Positions 1 to 15,400 of a DNA stretch of 64,000 bases are shown one piece after another (the first letter of the stretch is position 1; each line of letters opens with the position of its first letter). A program made the translations under genes and the position numbers. Origin of the DNA: Chenopodium formosanum (lineage: Eukaryota > Streptophyta > Magnoliopsida > Caryophyllales > Amaranthaceae). Under the pieces are notes generated by a model. That model did no database searches. It was not told the DNA's origin and was given only the letters and a program-made list of their open reading frames with translations. The DNA lies in the NCBI GenBank assembly GCA_024500155.1, contig CM044879.1, positions 18,925,572 to 18,989,571 of the forward strand. The letters run 5' to 3'.

Positions 1-3000
1 TAGCTTTGTTGAATGTGTTTGACTTTCATTTGACTCAAATAGCATTGTGGAATGTGATTGACTTTCAATTGATTCAAAAAGCTTTGTTTGAATGTATTTG
101 ACTTTCATTTGATTGTAAAAGCTTTGTTGAAAGTGTTTGACTTTCATTTGACTCAATTAGCTTTTTTTTAATGCATTTGACTTTCATTTGATTCAAAAAA
201 TTTTGCTTGAATGTGTTTAACATGCATTTGACTCTATTAGCTTTAATGAATGCATTTAACTTTCATTTGATTCAAAAACCTTTGTTTGAATGTGTCAGAC
301 TTTCTCTTGAGTCAAAAAGCTTTGTTTGAATGTATTTGACTTTCATTTGATTCTAAAACCTTTGTTGAAAGTGTTTGACTATCATTTGACTTAATTATCT
401 TTGTTGAATGCATTTGACTTTCATTTGATTCAAAAAGCTTTGTTTGAATGTGTTTGACTTTTATTTGACTCAATTAGCTTTGTTGAATGTGTTTGACTTT
501 CATTTGACTCAATTAGCTTTGTGGAATGCAATTGACTTTCATTTAATTCAAAAAGCTTTGTTTTAATGTATGACTTTCATTTGATTCTAAAAGCTTTGTT
601 TGAATGTATTTGACTTTCATTTGATTCTAAAAGAATTGTGGAAACTATTTGACTTTCATTTGACTCAATTAGCTTTGTTGAATGCAATTGACTTTCATTT
701 AATTCAAAAAGCTTTGTTTGAATGTGTTTGACTTTCATTAGACTCAACTAGCTTTGTTGAATTTGATTGACTTTCATTTGACTCAATTAGCATTGTGAAA
801 TGAAATTGACTTTCATTTAATTCAAAAAGCTTTGTTTTAATGTATGACTTTCATTTGATTCTAAAAGCTTTGTTGAAAGTGTTTGACTTTCATTTGACAT
901 AATTAGCTTTGTTAAATGCATTTGACTCTCATTTGATTCAAAAAGCTTTGTTTGAATGTGTTTAACTTTCATTTGACTCAATTAGCTTTAATGGATGCAT
1001 TTGACTTTTATTTGATTCAAAAACCTTTGTTAAAATGTATTTGACTTTCATTAGATTCAAAAAGCTTTGTATCTGACTTTTATTTGATTTTAAAAGCTTT
1101 GTTGAAAGTGTTTGACTTTCATTTTACTCAATTAGCTTTGTTGAATGCATTTGACTTTCATTTGATTCAAAAAACTTTTTTTAAATGTGTTTGACTTTCA
1201 TTTGACTCAATTAGCTTTGTTGAATGCATTTGACTTCCATTTGATTAAAAAAGCTATGTTTGAATGTGTTCGACTTTCATTTGACTCAATTAGCTTTGTT
1301 GAATGTGTTTGACTTTCATTTGACTCAATTAGCATTGTGGAATGTGATTGACTTTCAATTGATTCAAAAAGCTTTGTTTGAATGTATTTGACTTTCATTT
1401 GATTGTAAAAGCTTTGTTGAAAGTGTTTGACTTTCATTTGACTCAATTAGCTTTTTTTTAATGCATTTGACTTTCATTTGATTCAAAAAGCTTTGCTTGA
1501 ATGTGTTTAACATGCATTTGACTCTATTAGCTTTAATGAATGCATTTAACTTTCATTTGATTCAAAAACCTTTGTTTGAATGTGTCAGACTTTCTCTTGA
1601 GTCAAAAAGCTTTGTTTGAATGTATTTGACTTTCATTTGATTCTAAAACCTTTGTTGAAAGTGTTTGACTATCATTTGACTTAATTATCTTTGTTGAATG
1701 CATTTGACTTTCATTTGATTCAAAAAGCTTTGTTTGAATGTGTTTGACTTTTATTTGACTCAATTAGCTTTGTTGAATGTGTTTGACTTTCATTTGACTC
1801 AATTAGCTTTGTGGAATGCAATTGACTTTCATTTAATTCAAAAAGCTTTGTTTTAATGTATGACTTTCATTTGATTCTAAAAGCTTTGTTTGAATGTATT
1901 TGACTTTCATTTGATTCTAAAAGAATTGTGGAAACTATTTGACTTTCATTTGACTCAATTAGCTTTGTTGAATGCAATTGACTTTCATTTAATTTAAAAA
2001 GCTTTGTTTGAATGTGTTTGACTTTCATTAGACTCAACTAGCTTTGTTGAATTTGATTGATTTTCATTTGACTCAATTAGCATTGTGAAATGAAATTGAC
2101 TTTCATTTAATTCAAAAAGCTTTGTTTTAATGTATGACTTTCATTTGATTCTAAAAGCTTTGTTGAAAGTGTTTGACTTTCATTTGACATAATTAGCTTT
2201 GTTAAATGCATTTGACTCTCATTTGATTCAAAAAGCTTTGTTTGAATGTGTTTAACTTTCATTTGACTCAATTAGCTTTAATGGATGCATTTGACTTTTA
2301 TTTGATTCAAAAACCTTTGTTAAAATGTATTTGACTTTCATTAGATTCAAATAGCTTTGTATTTGACTTTTATTTGATTTTAAAAGCTTTGTTGAAAGTG
2401 TTTGACTTTCATTTTACTCAATTAGCTTTGTTGAATGCATTTGACTTTCATATGATTCAAAAAACTTTTTTTAAATGTGTTTGACTTTCATTTGACACAA
2501 TTAGCTTTGTTGAATGCATTTGACTTCCATTTGATTAAAAAAGCTATGTTTGAATGTGTTCGACTTTCATTTGACTCAATTAGCTTTGTTAAATGTGTTT
2601 GACTTTCATTTGACTCAAATAGCATTGTGGAATGTGATTGACTTTCAATTGATTCAAAAAGCTTTGTTTGAATGTATTTGACTTTCATTTGATTGTAAAA
2701 GCTTTGTTGAAAGTGTTTGACTTTCATTTGACTCAATTAGCTTTTTTTTTAATGCATTTGACTTTCAATTGATTCAAAAAGCTTTGCTTGAATGTGTTTA
2801 ACATGCATTTGACTCTATTAGCTTTAATGAATGCATTTAACTTTCATTTGATTCCAAAACCTTTGTTTGAATGTGTCAGACTTTCTCTTGAGTCAAAAAG
2901 CTTTGTTTGAATGTATGTGGCTTTCATTTGATTCTAAAACCTTTGTTGAAAGTGTTTGACTATCATTTGACTTAATTATCTTTGTTGAATGCATTTGACT

Positions 3001-5022
3001 TTCATTTGATTCAAAAAGCTTTGTTTGAATGTGTTTGACTTTTATTTGACTCAATTAGCTTTGTTGAATGTGTTTGACTTTCATTTGACTCAATTAGCTT
3101 TGCGGAATGCAATTGACTTTCATTTAATTCAAAAAGCGTTGTTTTAATGTATGACTTTCATTTGATTCTAAAAGCTTTGTTTGAATGTATTTGACTTTCA
3201 TTTGATTCTAAAAGAATTGTGGAAACTATTTGACTTTCATTTGACTCAATTAGCTTTGTTGAATGCAATTGACTTTCATTTAATTCAAAAAGCTTTGTTT
3301 GAATGTGTTTGACTTTCATTAGACTCAACTAGCTTTGTTGAATTTGATTGACTTTCATTTGACTCAATTAGCATTGTGAAATGAAATTGACTTTCATTTA
3401 ATTCAAAAAGCTTTGTTTTAATGTATGACTTTCATTTGATTCTAAAAGCTTTGTTGAAAGTGTTTGACTTTCATTTGACATAATTAGCTTTGTTAAATGC
3501 ATTTGACTCTCATTTGATTCAAAAAGCTTTGTTTGAATGTGTTTAACTTTCATTTGACTCAATTAGCTTTAATGGATGCATTTGACTTTTATTTGATTCA
3601 AAAACCTTTGTTATAATTTATTTGACTTTCATTAGATTCAAAAAGCTTTGTATCTGACTTTTATTTGATTTTAATAGCTTTGTTGAAAGTGTTTGACTTT
3701 CATTTTACTCAATTAGCTTTGTTGAATGCATTTGACTTTCATTTGATTCAAAAAACTTTTTTTAAATGTGTTTGACTTTCATTTGACTCAATTAGCTTTG
3801 TTGAATGCATTTGACTTCCATTTGATTAAAAAAGCTATGTTTGAATGTGTTCGACTTTCATTTGACTCAATTAGCTTTGTTGAATGTGTTTGACTTTCAT
3901 TTGACTCAATTAGCATTGTGGAATGTGATTGACTTTCAATTGATTCAAAAAGCTTTGTTTGAATGTATTTGACTTTCATTTGATTGTAAAAGCTTTGTTG
4001 AAAGTGTTTGACTTTCATTTGACTGAATTAGCTCTGTTGAATGCATTTGACTTTCATTTGATTCGAAAAGCTTTGTTTGAATGTGTTTGACTTTCATTTG
4101 ACTCAATTAGCTTTGTTGAATGTGATACGCTTTCATTTGACTCAATTAGCATTGTAGAATGCAATTGACTTTCATTTGATTCAAAAAGCTTTGTTTGAAT
4201 GTGTTTGACTTTCATTTGACTCAATTAGCGTTATTGAATGTAGTTGACTCTCATTTGATTCAATAAGCTTTGTTTGAATGTGTTTAACTTTCATTTGACT
4301 CAATTAGCTTTAATGGATGCATTTGACTTTTATTTGATTCAAAAACCTTTGTTATAATTTATTTGACTTTCATTAGATTCAAAAAGCTTTGTATCTGACT
4401 TTTATTTGATTTTAATAGCTTTGTTGAAAGTGTTTGACTTTCATTTTACTCAATTAGCTTTGTTGAATGCATTTGACTTTCATTTGATTCAAAAAACTTT
4501 TTTTAAATGTGTTTGACTTTCATTTGAATCAATTAGCTTTGTTGAATGCATTTGACTTCCATTTGATTAAAAAAGCTATGTTTGAATGTGTTCGACTTTC
4601 ATTTGACTCAATTAGCTTTGTTGAATGTGTTTGACTTTCATTTGACTCAATTAGCATTGTGGAATGTGATTGACTTTCAATTGATTCAAAAAGCTTTGTT
4701 TGAATGTATTTGACTTTCATTTGATTGTAAAAGCTTTGTTGAAAGTGTTTGACTTTCATTTGACTGAATTAGCTCTGTTGAATGCATTTGACTTTTATTT
4801 GATTCGAAAAGCTTTGTTTGAATGTGTTTGACTTTCATTTGACTCAATTAGCTTTGTTGAATGTGATACGCTTTCATTTGACTCAATTAGCATTGTAGAA
4901 TGCAATTGACTTTCATTTGATTCAAAAAGCTTTGTTTGAATGTGTTTGACTTTCATTTGACTCAATTAGCGTTATTGAATGTAGTTGACTCTCATTTGAT
5001 TCAATAAGCTTTGTTTGAATGT
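1..5022. repeat. 39-bp satellite array with 1290-bp and 741-bp higher-order repeats
   Basis: Continuous head-to-tail 39-40 bp monomers, each opening with TTTGACTTTCATTTGA. The block starting at position 1 recurs at 1291, 2581 and, as a partial copy, at 3872, giving a higher-order period of about 1290 bp with scattered substitutions only. The fourth copy departs near 4021. A second, shorter period of 741 bp (19 monomers) follows: 3520-4260 is copied at 4261 to about 5020. The array begins mid-unit, so it continues to the left of the window. The opposite-strand open frames near 1207, 2488, 3788 and 4529 are the same repeat segment read again and are not genes. Confidence 0.95.
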
Positions 5023-6549
5023 GTTTAACTTACATTTGACTCTATTAGCTTTAATGAATGCATTTGACTTTCATTTGATTCAAAAGCTTTTGTGAAAATG
5101 TGTTTGACTTTCATTAGATTTAAAAAGCTTTCTTTGAATGTATTTGACTTTCATTTGACTCAATTAGCTTTGTTTGAACGTGTTTTGCTTTCATTTGACT
5201 CAATTAGCTTTGTTTGAATGTGTTTGACTTTCATTTGACTCAATTAGCTGTGTTGAATGTGTTTGACTTTCATTTGACTTAATTAGCATTGTGGAAAACA
5301 ATTGACTTTCATTTGAATCATAAAGCTTTGTTTGAATGTGTTTGACTTTCATTTAACTCATTTAGCTTTGTTGAATGAATTTAACTTTCATTTGATTCAG
5401 AAAGCGTTGTTTGAATGTGTTTAACTTTCATTTTACTCTATTAGCTTTAACGAATGTATTTTTTCTTTCATTTGATAAAAAAACCTTTGTTTGAATGTAT
5501 TTGACTTTCATTTGAATTAATAAGCGTTGTGGAATGCAATTGACTTTCATTTAATTCAAAAAGCTTTGTTTGAATGTATTTGACTTTCATTTGATTCTAA
5601 AAGCTTTGTTGAACATGTTTGACTTTCATTTGACTCAATTAGATTTGTTGAATGCATTTGACTTTTATTTGATTCAAAAAGCTTTGTTTGAATGTGTTTG
5701 ACATTCATTTGACTCAATTAGCTTTGTTGAATGCTTTTGATTTTCATTTGAGTCAATTAGCATTGTGGAATGCATTTGATTTTCATTTGATTCAAAAAGC
5801 TTTGTTTGAAAGTATTTGACTTTCATTTGATTCTAAAAGCTTTGTTGAAAGTGTTTGACTTTCATTTGACTCAATTAGCTTTGTTGATCGCATTTGACTT
5901 TCATTTGATTCAAAAAGCTTAGTTTGAATGTGTTTGACTTTCATTAGACTCAATTAGCTTTTTTGAATGTTTTTGACTTTCATATGACTCAATTAGCATT
6001 GTGGAATGCAATTGACTTTCATTTGATTCTAAAAGCTTTGTTTGAATGTGTTTGACGTTCAATTAACTCAATTAGCTTTGTTAAATGAATTTGACTTTCA
6101 TTTGATTCAGAAAGCGTTGTTTGAATGTGTTTAACTTCCATTTTACTCTATTAGCTTTAATTAATGCATTTTTACTTTCATTTGATTCAAAAACCTTTGT
6201 TTGAATGTGTTTGACTTTCATTTGACTCAACTAGCTTTGTTGAATTCAATTAACTTTCAATTGATTTAAAAAGCTTTGTATGAATGTGTTTTTCTTTCAT
6301 TTGACTCAATTCCCTTTGCTGATTGCATTTGACATTCATTTGATTCAAAATGCTTTGTTTGAATGTGTTTGACTTTCATTTGTCTCAATTAGCATTGTGG
6401 AATGCAATTGACTTTCACTTGATTCAAAAAGGTTTGTTTGATTGTATTTGAATTTCATACGATTCTAAAAGCTATGTTGAAAGTATTTGACTTTCATTTG
6501 ATTCAAAAACCTTTGTTTGAATGTGTTTGACTTTCATTTGACTCAATTA
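5023..6549. repeat. 39-bp satellite array, no long period recognised
   Basis: The same monomer family continues in the same orientation, with more divergent units (for example GAATTAATAAGCG variants and AATGAATTTAAC endings). I could not see a long higher-order copy starting here. No gene or other feature is visible. Confidence 0.9.
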
Positions 6550-9500
6550 GCTTTGTTGAATGCATTTGACTTTCATTTGATTCAAAAAGCTTTTTTAAAT
6601 GTGTTTGACGTTCATTTGATTCTAAAAGTTTTCTGAAAGTGTTTGACTTTCATTTGACTCAATTAGCTTTGTTGAATGCATTTGACTTTTATTTGATTCA
6701 AAAAGCTTTGTTTGAATGTGTTTGACTTTTATTTGACTCAATTAGCTTTGTTGAATGTGTTTGACTTTCATTTGACTCAATCAGCATTGTGGAATGCAAT
6801 TGACTTTCATTTGACTCAATTAGCTTTGTTGAATCTAATTGACTTTCATTTGATTCAAAAAGCTTTGTTGAATGCATTTGACTTTCATTTGATTCAAAAT
6901 GCTTTAATTTGTATGAATGAGTTTGACTTTTATTTGTCTCAATTAGCTTTGTTGAATGTGTTTGACTTTCATTTGACTCAATTAGCATTGTGGAATGCAA
7001 TTGACCTTCATTTGATTCAAAAAGCTTTGTTTGAATGTGTTTGACTTTCATTTGACTCAATTAGCTTTGTTTGAATGTGTTTGACTTTCATTTAACTCAA
7101 TTAGCTCTGTTGAATGTGTTTGACTTTCATGTGACTCAATTAGCATTGTGGAATGCAATTGACTTTCAGTTGATTCAAATAGATTTGTTTGAATGTATAT
7201 TACTTTCATTTGATTCTAAAGCTTTGTGGAAAGTATTTGACTTTCATTTGACTCAATTAACTTTGTTGAATGCATTTGACTTTCTTTTAATTCAAAAAGC
7301 TATGTTTGAATGTGTTTGACTTTCATTTGACTCAATTAGCACTGTTGAATGTGATTGACTTTCATTTGACTCAATTAGCATTGTGGAATGCAATTGACTT
7401 TCATTTGATTCAAAAAGCTTTGTTTGAATGTGTTTGAATTTCATTTGAATCTAAAAGATTTGTTGAAAGTGTATGACTTTCATTTAACACAATTAACTTT
7501 GTTGAATGCATTTGACATTCATTTGATTCAAAATGCTTTGTTTGAATGTGTTTGACTTTCATTTGTCTCAATTAGCTTTGTTGAATGTGTCTGACTTTCA
7601 TTTGACTCAATTAGCATTGTGGAATGCAATCGACTTTCATTTGATTTAAAAAGCTTTGTTTGAATGTGTTTGACTTTCATTTGACTCAATTAGCTTTAAT
7701 GCATGCGTTTGACTTTCATTTGATTCAAAAACCTTTGTTTGAATGTGTTTGACTTTCATTTGACTCAATTAGCTTTGTTGAATGCATTTGACTTTCATTT
7801 GATTCAAAAAGCTTTGTTTAAATGTGTTTGACGTTCATTTGATTCTAAAAGCATTGCTGAAAGTGTTTGACTTTCATTTGACTCAGTTAGCTTTGTTGAA
7901 TGCATTTGACTTTCATTTGTTTCAAAAAGCTTTGTTTGAATGTGTTTTACTTTCATTTCACTCAATTAGCTTTGTAAAATCTGTTTGACTTTCATTTGAA
8001 TCACTTAGTATTGTGGAATGCAATTGACTTTCATTTGATTCAAAAAGCTTTGTTTGAATGTATCTGACACTTATTTGATTCTAAAAGCTTTGTTAAAAGT
8101 GTTTGACTTTCATTAGACTCAATTACTTTTCATGAATACATTTGCCTTTTATTTGATTTAAAAACCTTTGTTTGTATATGTTTGACTTTCATTTGACTCA
8201 ATTAGCTTTGTTGAATGCAATTGACTTTCATTTGATTCAAAAAGCATTGTTTGCATGTGTTTGACTTTCATTTGACTCAATTAACTTTGTTGAATGCAAT
8301 TGAGTTTCATTTGATTCAAAAAGCTTTGTTTGAATGTATTAGACTTTCATTTGATTCTAAAAGCTTTGTTGAAAGTGTTTGACTTTCATTTGACTCAATT
8401 AGCTTTGATGAATGCATTTGACTTTCATTTGATTCAAAAAGCTTTGTTTGAATGTGTTTGACTTTTATTTGACTCAATTAGCTTTGTTGAATGCATTTGA
8501 CTTTCAATTGATTCAAAATGCTTTGTTTGAATGTGTTTAACTTTCATTTGTCTCAATTACCTTTGTTGAATGTGTTTGACTTTCATTTGACCTAATTAGC
8601 ATTGTGGAATGCAATTGACTTTCACTTGATTCAAAAAGCTTTGTTTGAATGTATTTGACTTTCATACGATTCTAAAAGCTATGTTGAATTTATTTGACTT
8701 TCATTTTACTCAATTAGCTTTGTTGAATGCATTTCACTTTCATTGGATTCAAAAATCTTTGTTTGAATGTGTTTGACTTTCATTTGATTGAATTAGCTTT
8801 AATGAAAGCGTTTGACTTTCATTTGATTCAAAAACCTTTGTTTGAATGTGTTGACTTTCATTTGACTCCATTAGCTTTGTTGAATGCAATTGACTTTCAT
8901 TTGATTCCAAAAGCTAGTTTAAATGTGTTTGACGTTCATTTGATTCTAAAAGCTTTGTTGAAAGTGTTTGACTTTCATTTGACTCAGTTAGCTTTGTTGA
9001 ATGCATTTGACTTTCATTTGATTCAAAAAGCTTTGTTTGAATGTGTTTTACTTTCATTTGACTCAATTAGCTTTGTTGAATGTGTTTGACTTTCATTTGA
9101 TTCGAAAAGCTTTGTTTGAATGTGTTTGACCTTCATTAGACTCAATTAGCTTTGTTGAATTTTTTTTACTTTCATTTGACTTAATTAGCATTGTGGAATG
9201 CAATTGACTTTCATTTCATTCTATAAGCTTTGTTTGAATGTGTTTGACTTTTATTTGACTTAATTAGCTTTGTTGAATGAATTTGACTATCATTTGATAC
9301 AGAAAGCGTTGTTTAAATGTGTTTAACTTTCATTTTACTCTATTAGCTTTAATGAATGCATTTTTACTTTCATTTGATACAAAAACCTTTGTTTGAATGT
9401 GTTAGACTTTCATTTGACTCAATTAGCTTTGTTGAATACAATTAACTTTCTATTGATTCAAAAAACTTCGTATGAATGTGTTTGACTTTCATTTGACTCA

Positions 9501-12450
9501 ATTAGATTTGTTGATTGCATTTGACTTTCATTTGATTCAAAAAGCTTTTTTAAATGTGTTTGACGTTCATTTGATTCTAAAAGTTTTCTGAAAGTGTTTG
9601 ACTTTCATTTGACTCAATTAGCTTTGTTGAATGCATTTGACTTTTATTTGATTCAAAAAGCTTTGTTTGAATGTGTTTGACTTTTATTTGACTCAATTAG
9701 CTTTGTTGAATGTGTTTGACTTTCATTTGACTCAATCAGCATTGTGGAATGCAATTGACTTTCATTTGACTCAATTAGCTTTGTTGAATCTAATTGACTT
9801 TCATTTGATTCAAAAAGCTTTGTTGAATGCATTTGACTTTCATTTGATTCAAAATGCTTTAATTTGTATGAATGTGTTTGACTTTTATTTGTCTCAATTA
9901 GCTTTGTAGAATGTGTTTGACTTTCATTTGACTCAATTAGCATTGTGGAATGCAATTGACTTTCATTTGATTCAAAAAGCTTTGTTTGAATGTGTTTGAC
10001 TTTCATTTGACTCAATTAGCTTTGTTTGAATGTGTTTGACTTTCATTTAACTCAATTAGCTCTGTTGAATGTGTTTGACTTTCATGTGACTCAATTAGCA
10101 TTGTGGAATGCAATTGACTTTCAGTTGATTCAAATAGATTTGTTTGAATGTATATTACTTTCATTTGATTCTAAAGCTCTGTGGAAAGTATTTGACTTTC
10201 ATTTGACTCAATTAACTTTGTTGAATGCATTTGACTTTCTTTTAATTCAAAAAGCTATGTTTGAATGTGTTTGACTTTCATTTGACTCAATTAGCTCTGT
10301 TGAATGTGATTGACTTTCATTTGACTCAATTAGCATTGTGGAATGCAATTGACTTTCATTTGATTCAAAAAGCTTTGTTTGAATGTGTTTGAATTTCATT
10401 TGAATCTAAAAGATTTGTTGAAAGTGTATGACTTTCATTTAACACAATTAACTTTGTTGAATGCATTTGACATTCATTTGATTCAAAATGCTTTGTTTGA
10501 ATGTGTTTGACTTTCATTTGTCTCAATTAGCTTTGTTGAATGTGTCTGACTTTCATTTGACTCAATTAGCATTTTGGAATGCAATCGACTTTCATTTGAT
10601 TTAAAAAGCTTTGTTTGAATGTGTTTGACTTTCATTTGACTCAATTAGCTTTAATGCATGCGTTTGACTTTCATTTGATTCAAAAACCTTTGTTTGAATG
10701 TGTTTGACTTTCATTTGACTCAATTAGCTTTGTTGAATGCATTTGACTTTCATTTGATTCAAAAAGCTTTGTTTAAATGTGTTTGACGTTTATTTGATTC
10801 TAAAAGCATTGCTGAAAGTTTTTGACTTTCATTTGACTCAGTTAGCTTTGTTGAATGCATTTGACTTTCATTTGTTTCAAAAAGCTTTGTTTGAATGTGT
10901 TTTACTTTCATTTCACTCAATTAGCTTTGTAAAATCTGTTTGACTTTCATTTGAATCACTTAGTATTGTGGAATGCAATTGACTTTCATTTGATTCAAAA
11001 AGCTTTGTTTGAATGTATCTGACACTTATTTGATTCTAAAAGCTTTGTTAAAAGTGTTTGACTTTCATTAGACTCAATTACTTTTCATGAATACATTTGC
11101 CTTTTATTTGATTTAAAAACCTTTGTTTGTATATGTTTAACTTTCATTTGACTCAATTAGCTTTGTTGAATGCAATTGACTTTCATTTGATTCAAAAAGC
11201 ATTGTTTGCATGTGTTTGACTTTCATTTGACTCAATTAACTTTGTTGAATGCAATTGAGTTTCATTTGATTCAAAAAGCTTTGTTTGAATGTATTAGACT
11301 TTCATTTGATTCTAAAAGCTTTGTTGAAAGTGTTTGACTTTCATTTGACTCAATTAGCTTTGTTGAATGCATTTGACTTTCATTTGATTCAAAAAGCTTT
11401 GTTTGAATGTGTTTGACTTTTATTTGACTCAATTAGCTTTGTTGAATGCATTTGACTTTCAATTGATTCAAAATGCTTTGTTTGAATGTGTTTAACTTTC
11501 ATTTGTCTCAATTACCTTTGTTGAATGTGTTTGACTTTCATTTGACCTAATTAGCATTGTGGAATGCAATTGACTTTCACTTGATTCAAAAAGCTTTGTT
11601 TGAATGTATTTGACTTTCATACGATTCTAAAAGCTATGTTGAATTTATTTGACTTTCATTTTACTCAATTAGCTTTGTTGAATGCATTTCACTTTCATTG
11701 GATTCAAAAATCTTTGTTTGAATGTGTTTGACTTTCATTTGATTGAATTAGCTTTAATGAAAGCGTTTGACTTTCATTTGATTCAAAAACCTTTGTTTGA
11801 ATGTGTTGACTTTCATTTGACTCCATTAGCTTTGTTGAATGCAATTGACTTTCATTTGATTCCAAAAGCTAGTTTAAATGTGTTTGACGTTCATTTGATT
11901 CTAAAAGCTTTGTTGAAAGTGTTTGACTTTCATTTGACTCAGTTAGCTTTGTTGAATGCATTTGACTTTCATTTGATTCAAAAAGCTTTGTTTGAATGTG
12001 TTTTACTTTCATTTGACTCAATTAGCTTTGTTGAATGTGTTTGACTTTCATTTGATTCGAAAAGCTTTGTTTGAATGTGTTTGACTTTCATTAGACTCAA
12101 TTAGCTTTGTTGAATTTTTTTTACTTTCATTTGAGTTAATTAGCATTGTGGAATGCAATTGACTTTCATTTCATTCTATAAGCTTTGTTTGAATGTGTTT
12201 GACTTTTATTTGACTTAATTAGCTTTGTTGAATGAATTTGACTATCATTTGATTCAGAAAGCGTTGTTTGAATGTGTTTAACTTTCATTTTACTCTATTA
12301 GCTTTAATGAATGCATTTTTACTTTCATTTGATACAAAAACCTTTGTTTGAATGTGTTAGACTTTCATTTGACTCAATTAGCTTTGTTGAATACAATTAA
12401 CTTTCTATTGATTCAAAAAACTTCGTATGAATGTGTTTTTCTTTCATTTG
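6550..12450. repeat. Tandem duplication of a 2955-bp satellite block
   Basis: The block starting near 6550 recurs at about 9505 with an offset of 2955 bp. The match runs through landmarks such as the irregular AAAAGTTTTCTGAAAGTG monomer (6625 and 9580), a monomer with a seven-base insertion near 6900 and 9855, and a short unit with AAAAGCTAGTTTAAATG (8910 and 11865). The copies differ by isolated substitutions; one at about 9908 turns a TTG into TAG and closes an otherwise shared open frame. The copies are joined head to tail and stop matching near 12440. Confidence 0.92.
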
Positions 12451-15400
12451 ACTCAATTAGCTTTGTTGATTGCATTTGACTTTCATTCGATTCAAAAAGC
12501 TTTGTTTGAATGTGTTTGACTTTCATTCGACTCAATTAGCTTTGTTGAATGTGTTTGACTTTCATTTGACTCAATTAGCATTGTGGAATGCACTTGACTT
12601 TCATTTGATTCAAAATGCTTTGTTTGAATGTATTTGACTTTCATTTGATTCTAAAAGCTTTATTGAAAGTGTTTGACTTTCATTTGACTCAATTAGCTTT
12701 AATGAGTACATTTGAGTTTTATTTGATTCAAAAACCTTTGTTTGAATGTGTTTGACTTTCATTTGACTCACTTAGATTTGTTGAATGCAATTGACTTTCA
12801 TTTGATTCAAAAAGCATAGTTTGAATGTGTTTGACTTTCATTTAACTCAATCAGCTTTGTTGAATGCATTTGACTTTCATTTGATTCAAAATGCTTTGTT
12901 TGAATGTGTTTGACTTTCATTTGTCTCAATTAGCTTTGTTGAATGTGTTTGACTTTCATTTGACTCAATTAGCATTGTGGAATGCAATTGACTTTCACTT
13001 GATTCAAAAAGGTTTGTTTGAATGTAGTTGACTTTCATACGATTCTAAAAGCTATGTTGAAAGTGTTTGACTTTCATTTGACTCAATTAGCTTTGTTGAA
13101 TGCGTTTCACTTTCATTTGATTCAAAAAGCTTTGTTTGAATGTGTTTGAATTTCATTTGACTCAGTTAGCTTTGTTGAATGCATTTGACATTCATTTGAT
13201 TCAAAAAGCTTTGTCTGAATGTGTTTTACTTTCATTTGACTCAATTAGCTTTGTTGAATGTGTTTGACTTTCATTTGAGTCAATTAGTATTGTGGAATGC
13301 AATTGACTTTCATTTGATTCAAAAGGCTTTGTTTGAATGTATTTGACTTTCATTTGTTTCTAAAAGCTTTATTGAAAGTGTTTGACTTTCATTTGACTCA
13401 ATTAGCTATAATGAGTACATTTGAGTTTTATTTGATTCAAAAACCTTTGTTTGAATGTGTTTGACTTTCATTTGACTCACTTAGCTTTGTTGAATACAAT
13501 TGACTTTCATTTGATTCAAAAAGTATTGTTTAAATGTGTTTGACTTTCATTTGACTCAATTAGCTTTGTTGAATGCAATTGACTTTCATTTGATTCAAAA
13601 AGCTTTGTTTGAATGTGTTTGACTTTCATTTGATTCTAAAATCTTTGTTGAAAGTGTTTGACTTTCATTTGACTCAATTAGCTATGTTGAATGCATTTGA
13701 CTTTCATTTAATTCAAAAAGCTTTGTTTGAATGTGTTTAACTTTCATTTGACTCTATTAGCTTAAATGAATGTATTTGACTTTCATTTGATTTAAAAACA
13801 TTTGTTTGAATGTGTTTGACTTTCATTTGACTCGATTAACTTTGTTGAATGCAATTAACATTCATTTGATTCAAGAAGCTTTGTTTGAATGTATTTGACT
13901 TTCATACGATTCTAAAAGTAATGATGAAAGTATTTGACTTTCATTTGACTCAATTAGCTTTGTTGAATGCATTTGACTTTCATTTGATTCAAAAAGCTTT
14001 GTTTGAATGTATTTGACTTTCATACGATTCTAAAAGTAATGATGAAAGTATTTGACTTTCATTTGACTCAATTAGCTTTGTTGAATGCATTTGACTTTCA
14101 TTTGATTCAAAAAGCTTTGTTGAATGTGTTTGACTTTCATTTGACTTAACTAGCATTGTGGAAAGCAATTTACTTTCATTTGATTCTTAAAGCTTTGTTT
14201 GAATGTGTTTGACTTTCATTTGACTCAATTAGCATTGTGGAATGCAATTGACTTTCATTTAATTCAAAAAGCTTTGTTTGAATGTGTTTGACTTTCATTT
14301 GACTCAATAAGCGTTGTTAAATGTGTTTGACTTTCATTTGACTCAATTAGCATTGTGGAATGCAATTGACTTTCATTTGACTCAATTAGCTTTGTTGAAT
14401 CTAATTGACTTTCATTTGATTCAAAAAGATTTGTTTAAATGTGTTTGACTTTCATTGGACTCAATCAGCTTTGTTGAATGCGTTTCACTTTCATTTGACT
14501 CAATTAGTTTTGTTGAATGTAATTGACTTTCATTTGATTCAAAAAGTTTTGTTTGAATGTGTTTGACTTTCATTTAACTCAATGTGCTTTGTTGAATGTG
14601 TTTGACTTTCATTTTACTCAATTAGCATTGTGGAATGCAATTGACTTTCACTTGATTCAAAAAGCTTTGTCTGAATGTATTTAACTTTAATATGATTCTA
14701 AAAGCTATGTTGAAAGTGTTTGACTTTCATTTGACTCAATTAGCTTTAATGAATGCATTTGACTTTTATTTGATTCAAAAACCTTTGTTTAAATGTGTTT
14801 GACTGTCATTTGACTCAATTAGCTTTGTTTAATGCAATTGACTTATATTTGATTCAAAAAGCTTTGTTTGAATGTGTTTAACTTTCATTTTACTCTATTA
14901 GCTTTAATGAATGCATTTGACTTTCATTTCATTCAACAACCTTCGTTAGAATTTGTTTGACTTTCATTTGACTCAATTAACTTTGTTGAATGCAATTGAC
15001 TTTCATTTGATTCAAAAAGCTTTGTTTGAATGTGTTTGACTTTCATTTGACTCAATTAGCTTTGTTGAATGCATTTGACTTTCATTTTATTCAAAAAGCT
15101 TTGTTTGAATGTGTTTGACTTTCATTAGACTCAATTAGCTTTGTTGAATGTTTTTGACTTTTATATGACTCAATCAGCATTGTGGAATGCAATTGACTTT
15201 CATTTTATTCTAAAAGCTTTGTTTGAATGTGTTTGACTTTCATTTAACTCAATTAGCTTTGTTAAATGAATTTAACTTTCATTTGATTCAGAAAGCGTTG
15301 TTTGTATGTGTTTAACATTCATTTTACTCTATTAGCTTTAATGAATGCATTTTTACTTTCATTTGATTCAAAAACCTTTGTTTAAATGTGTTTGACTTTC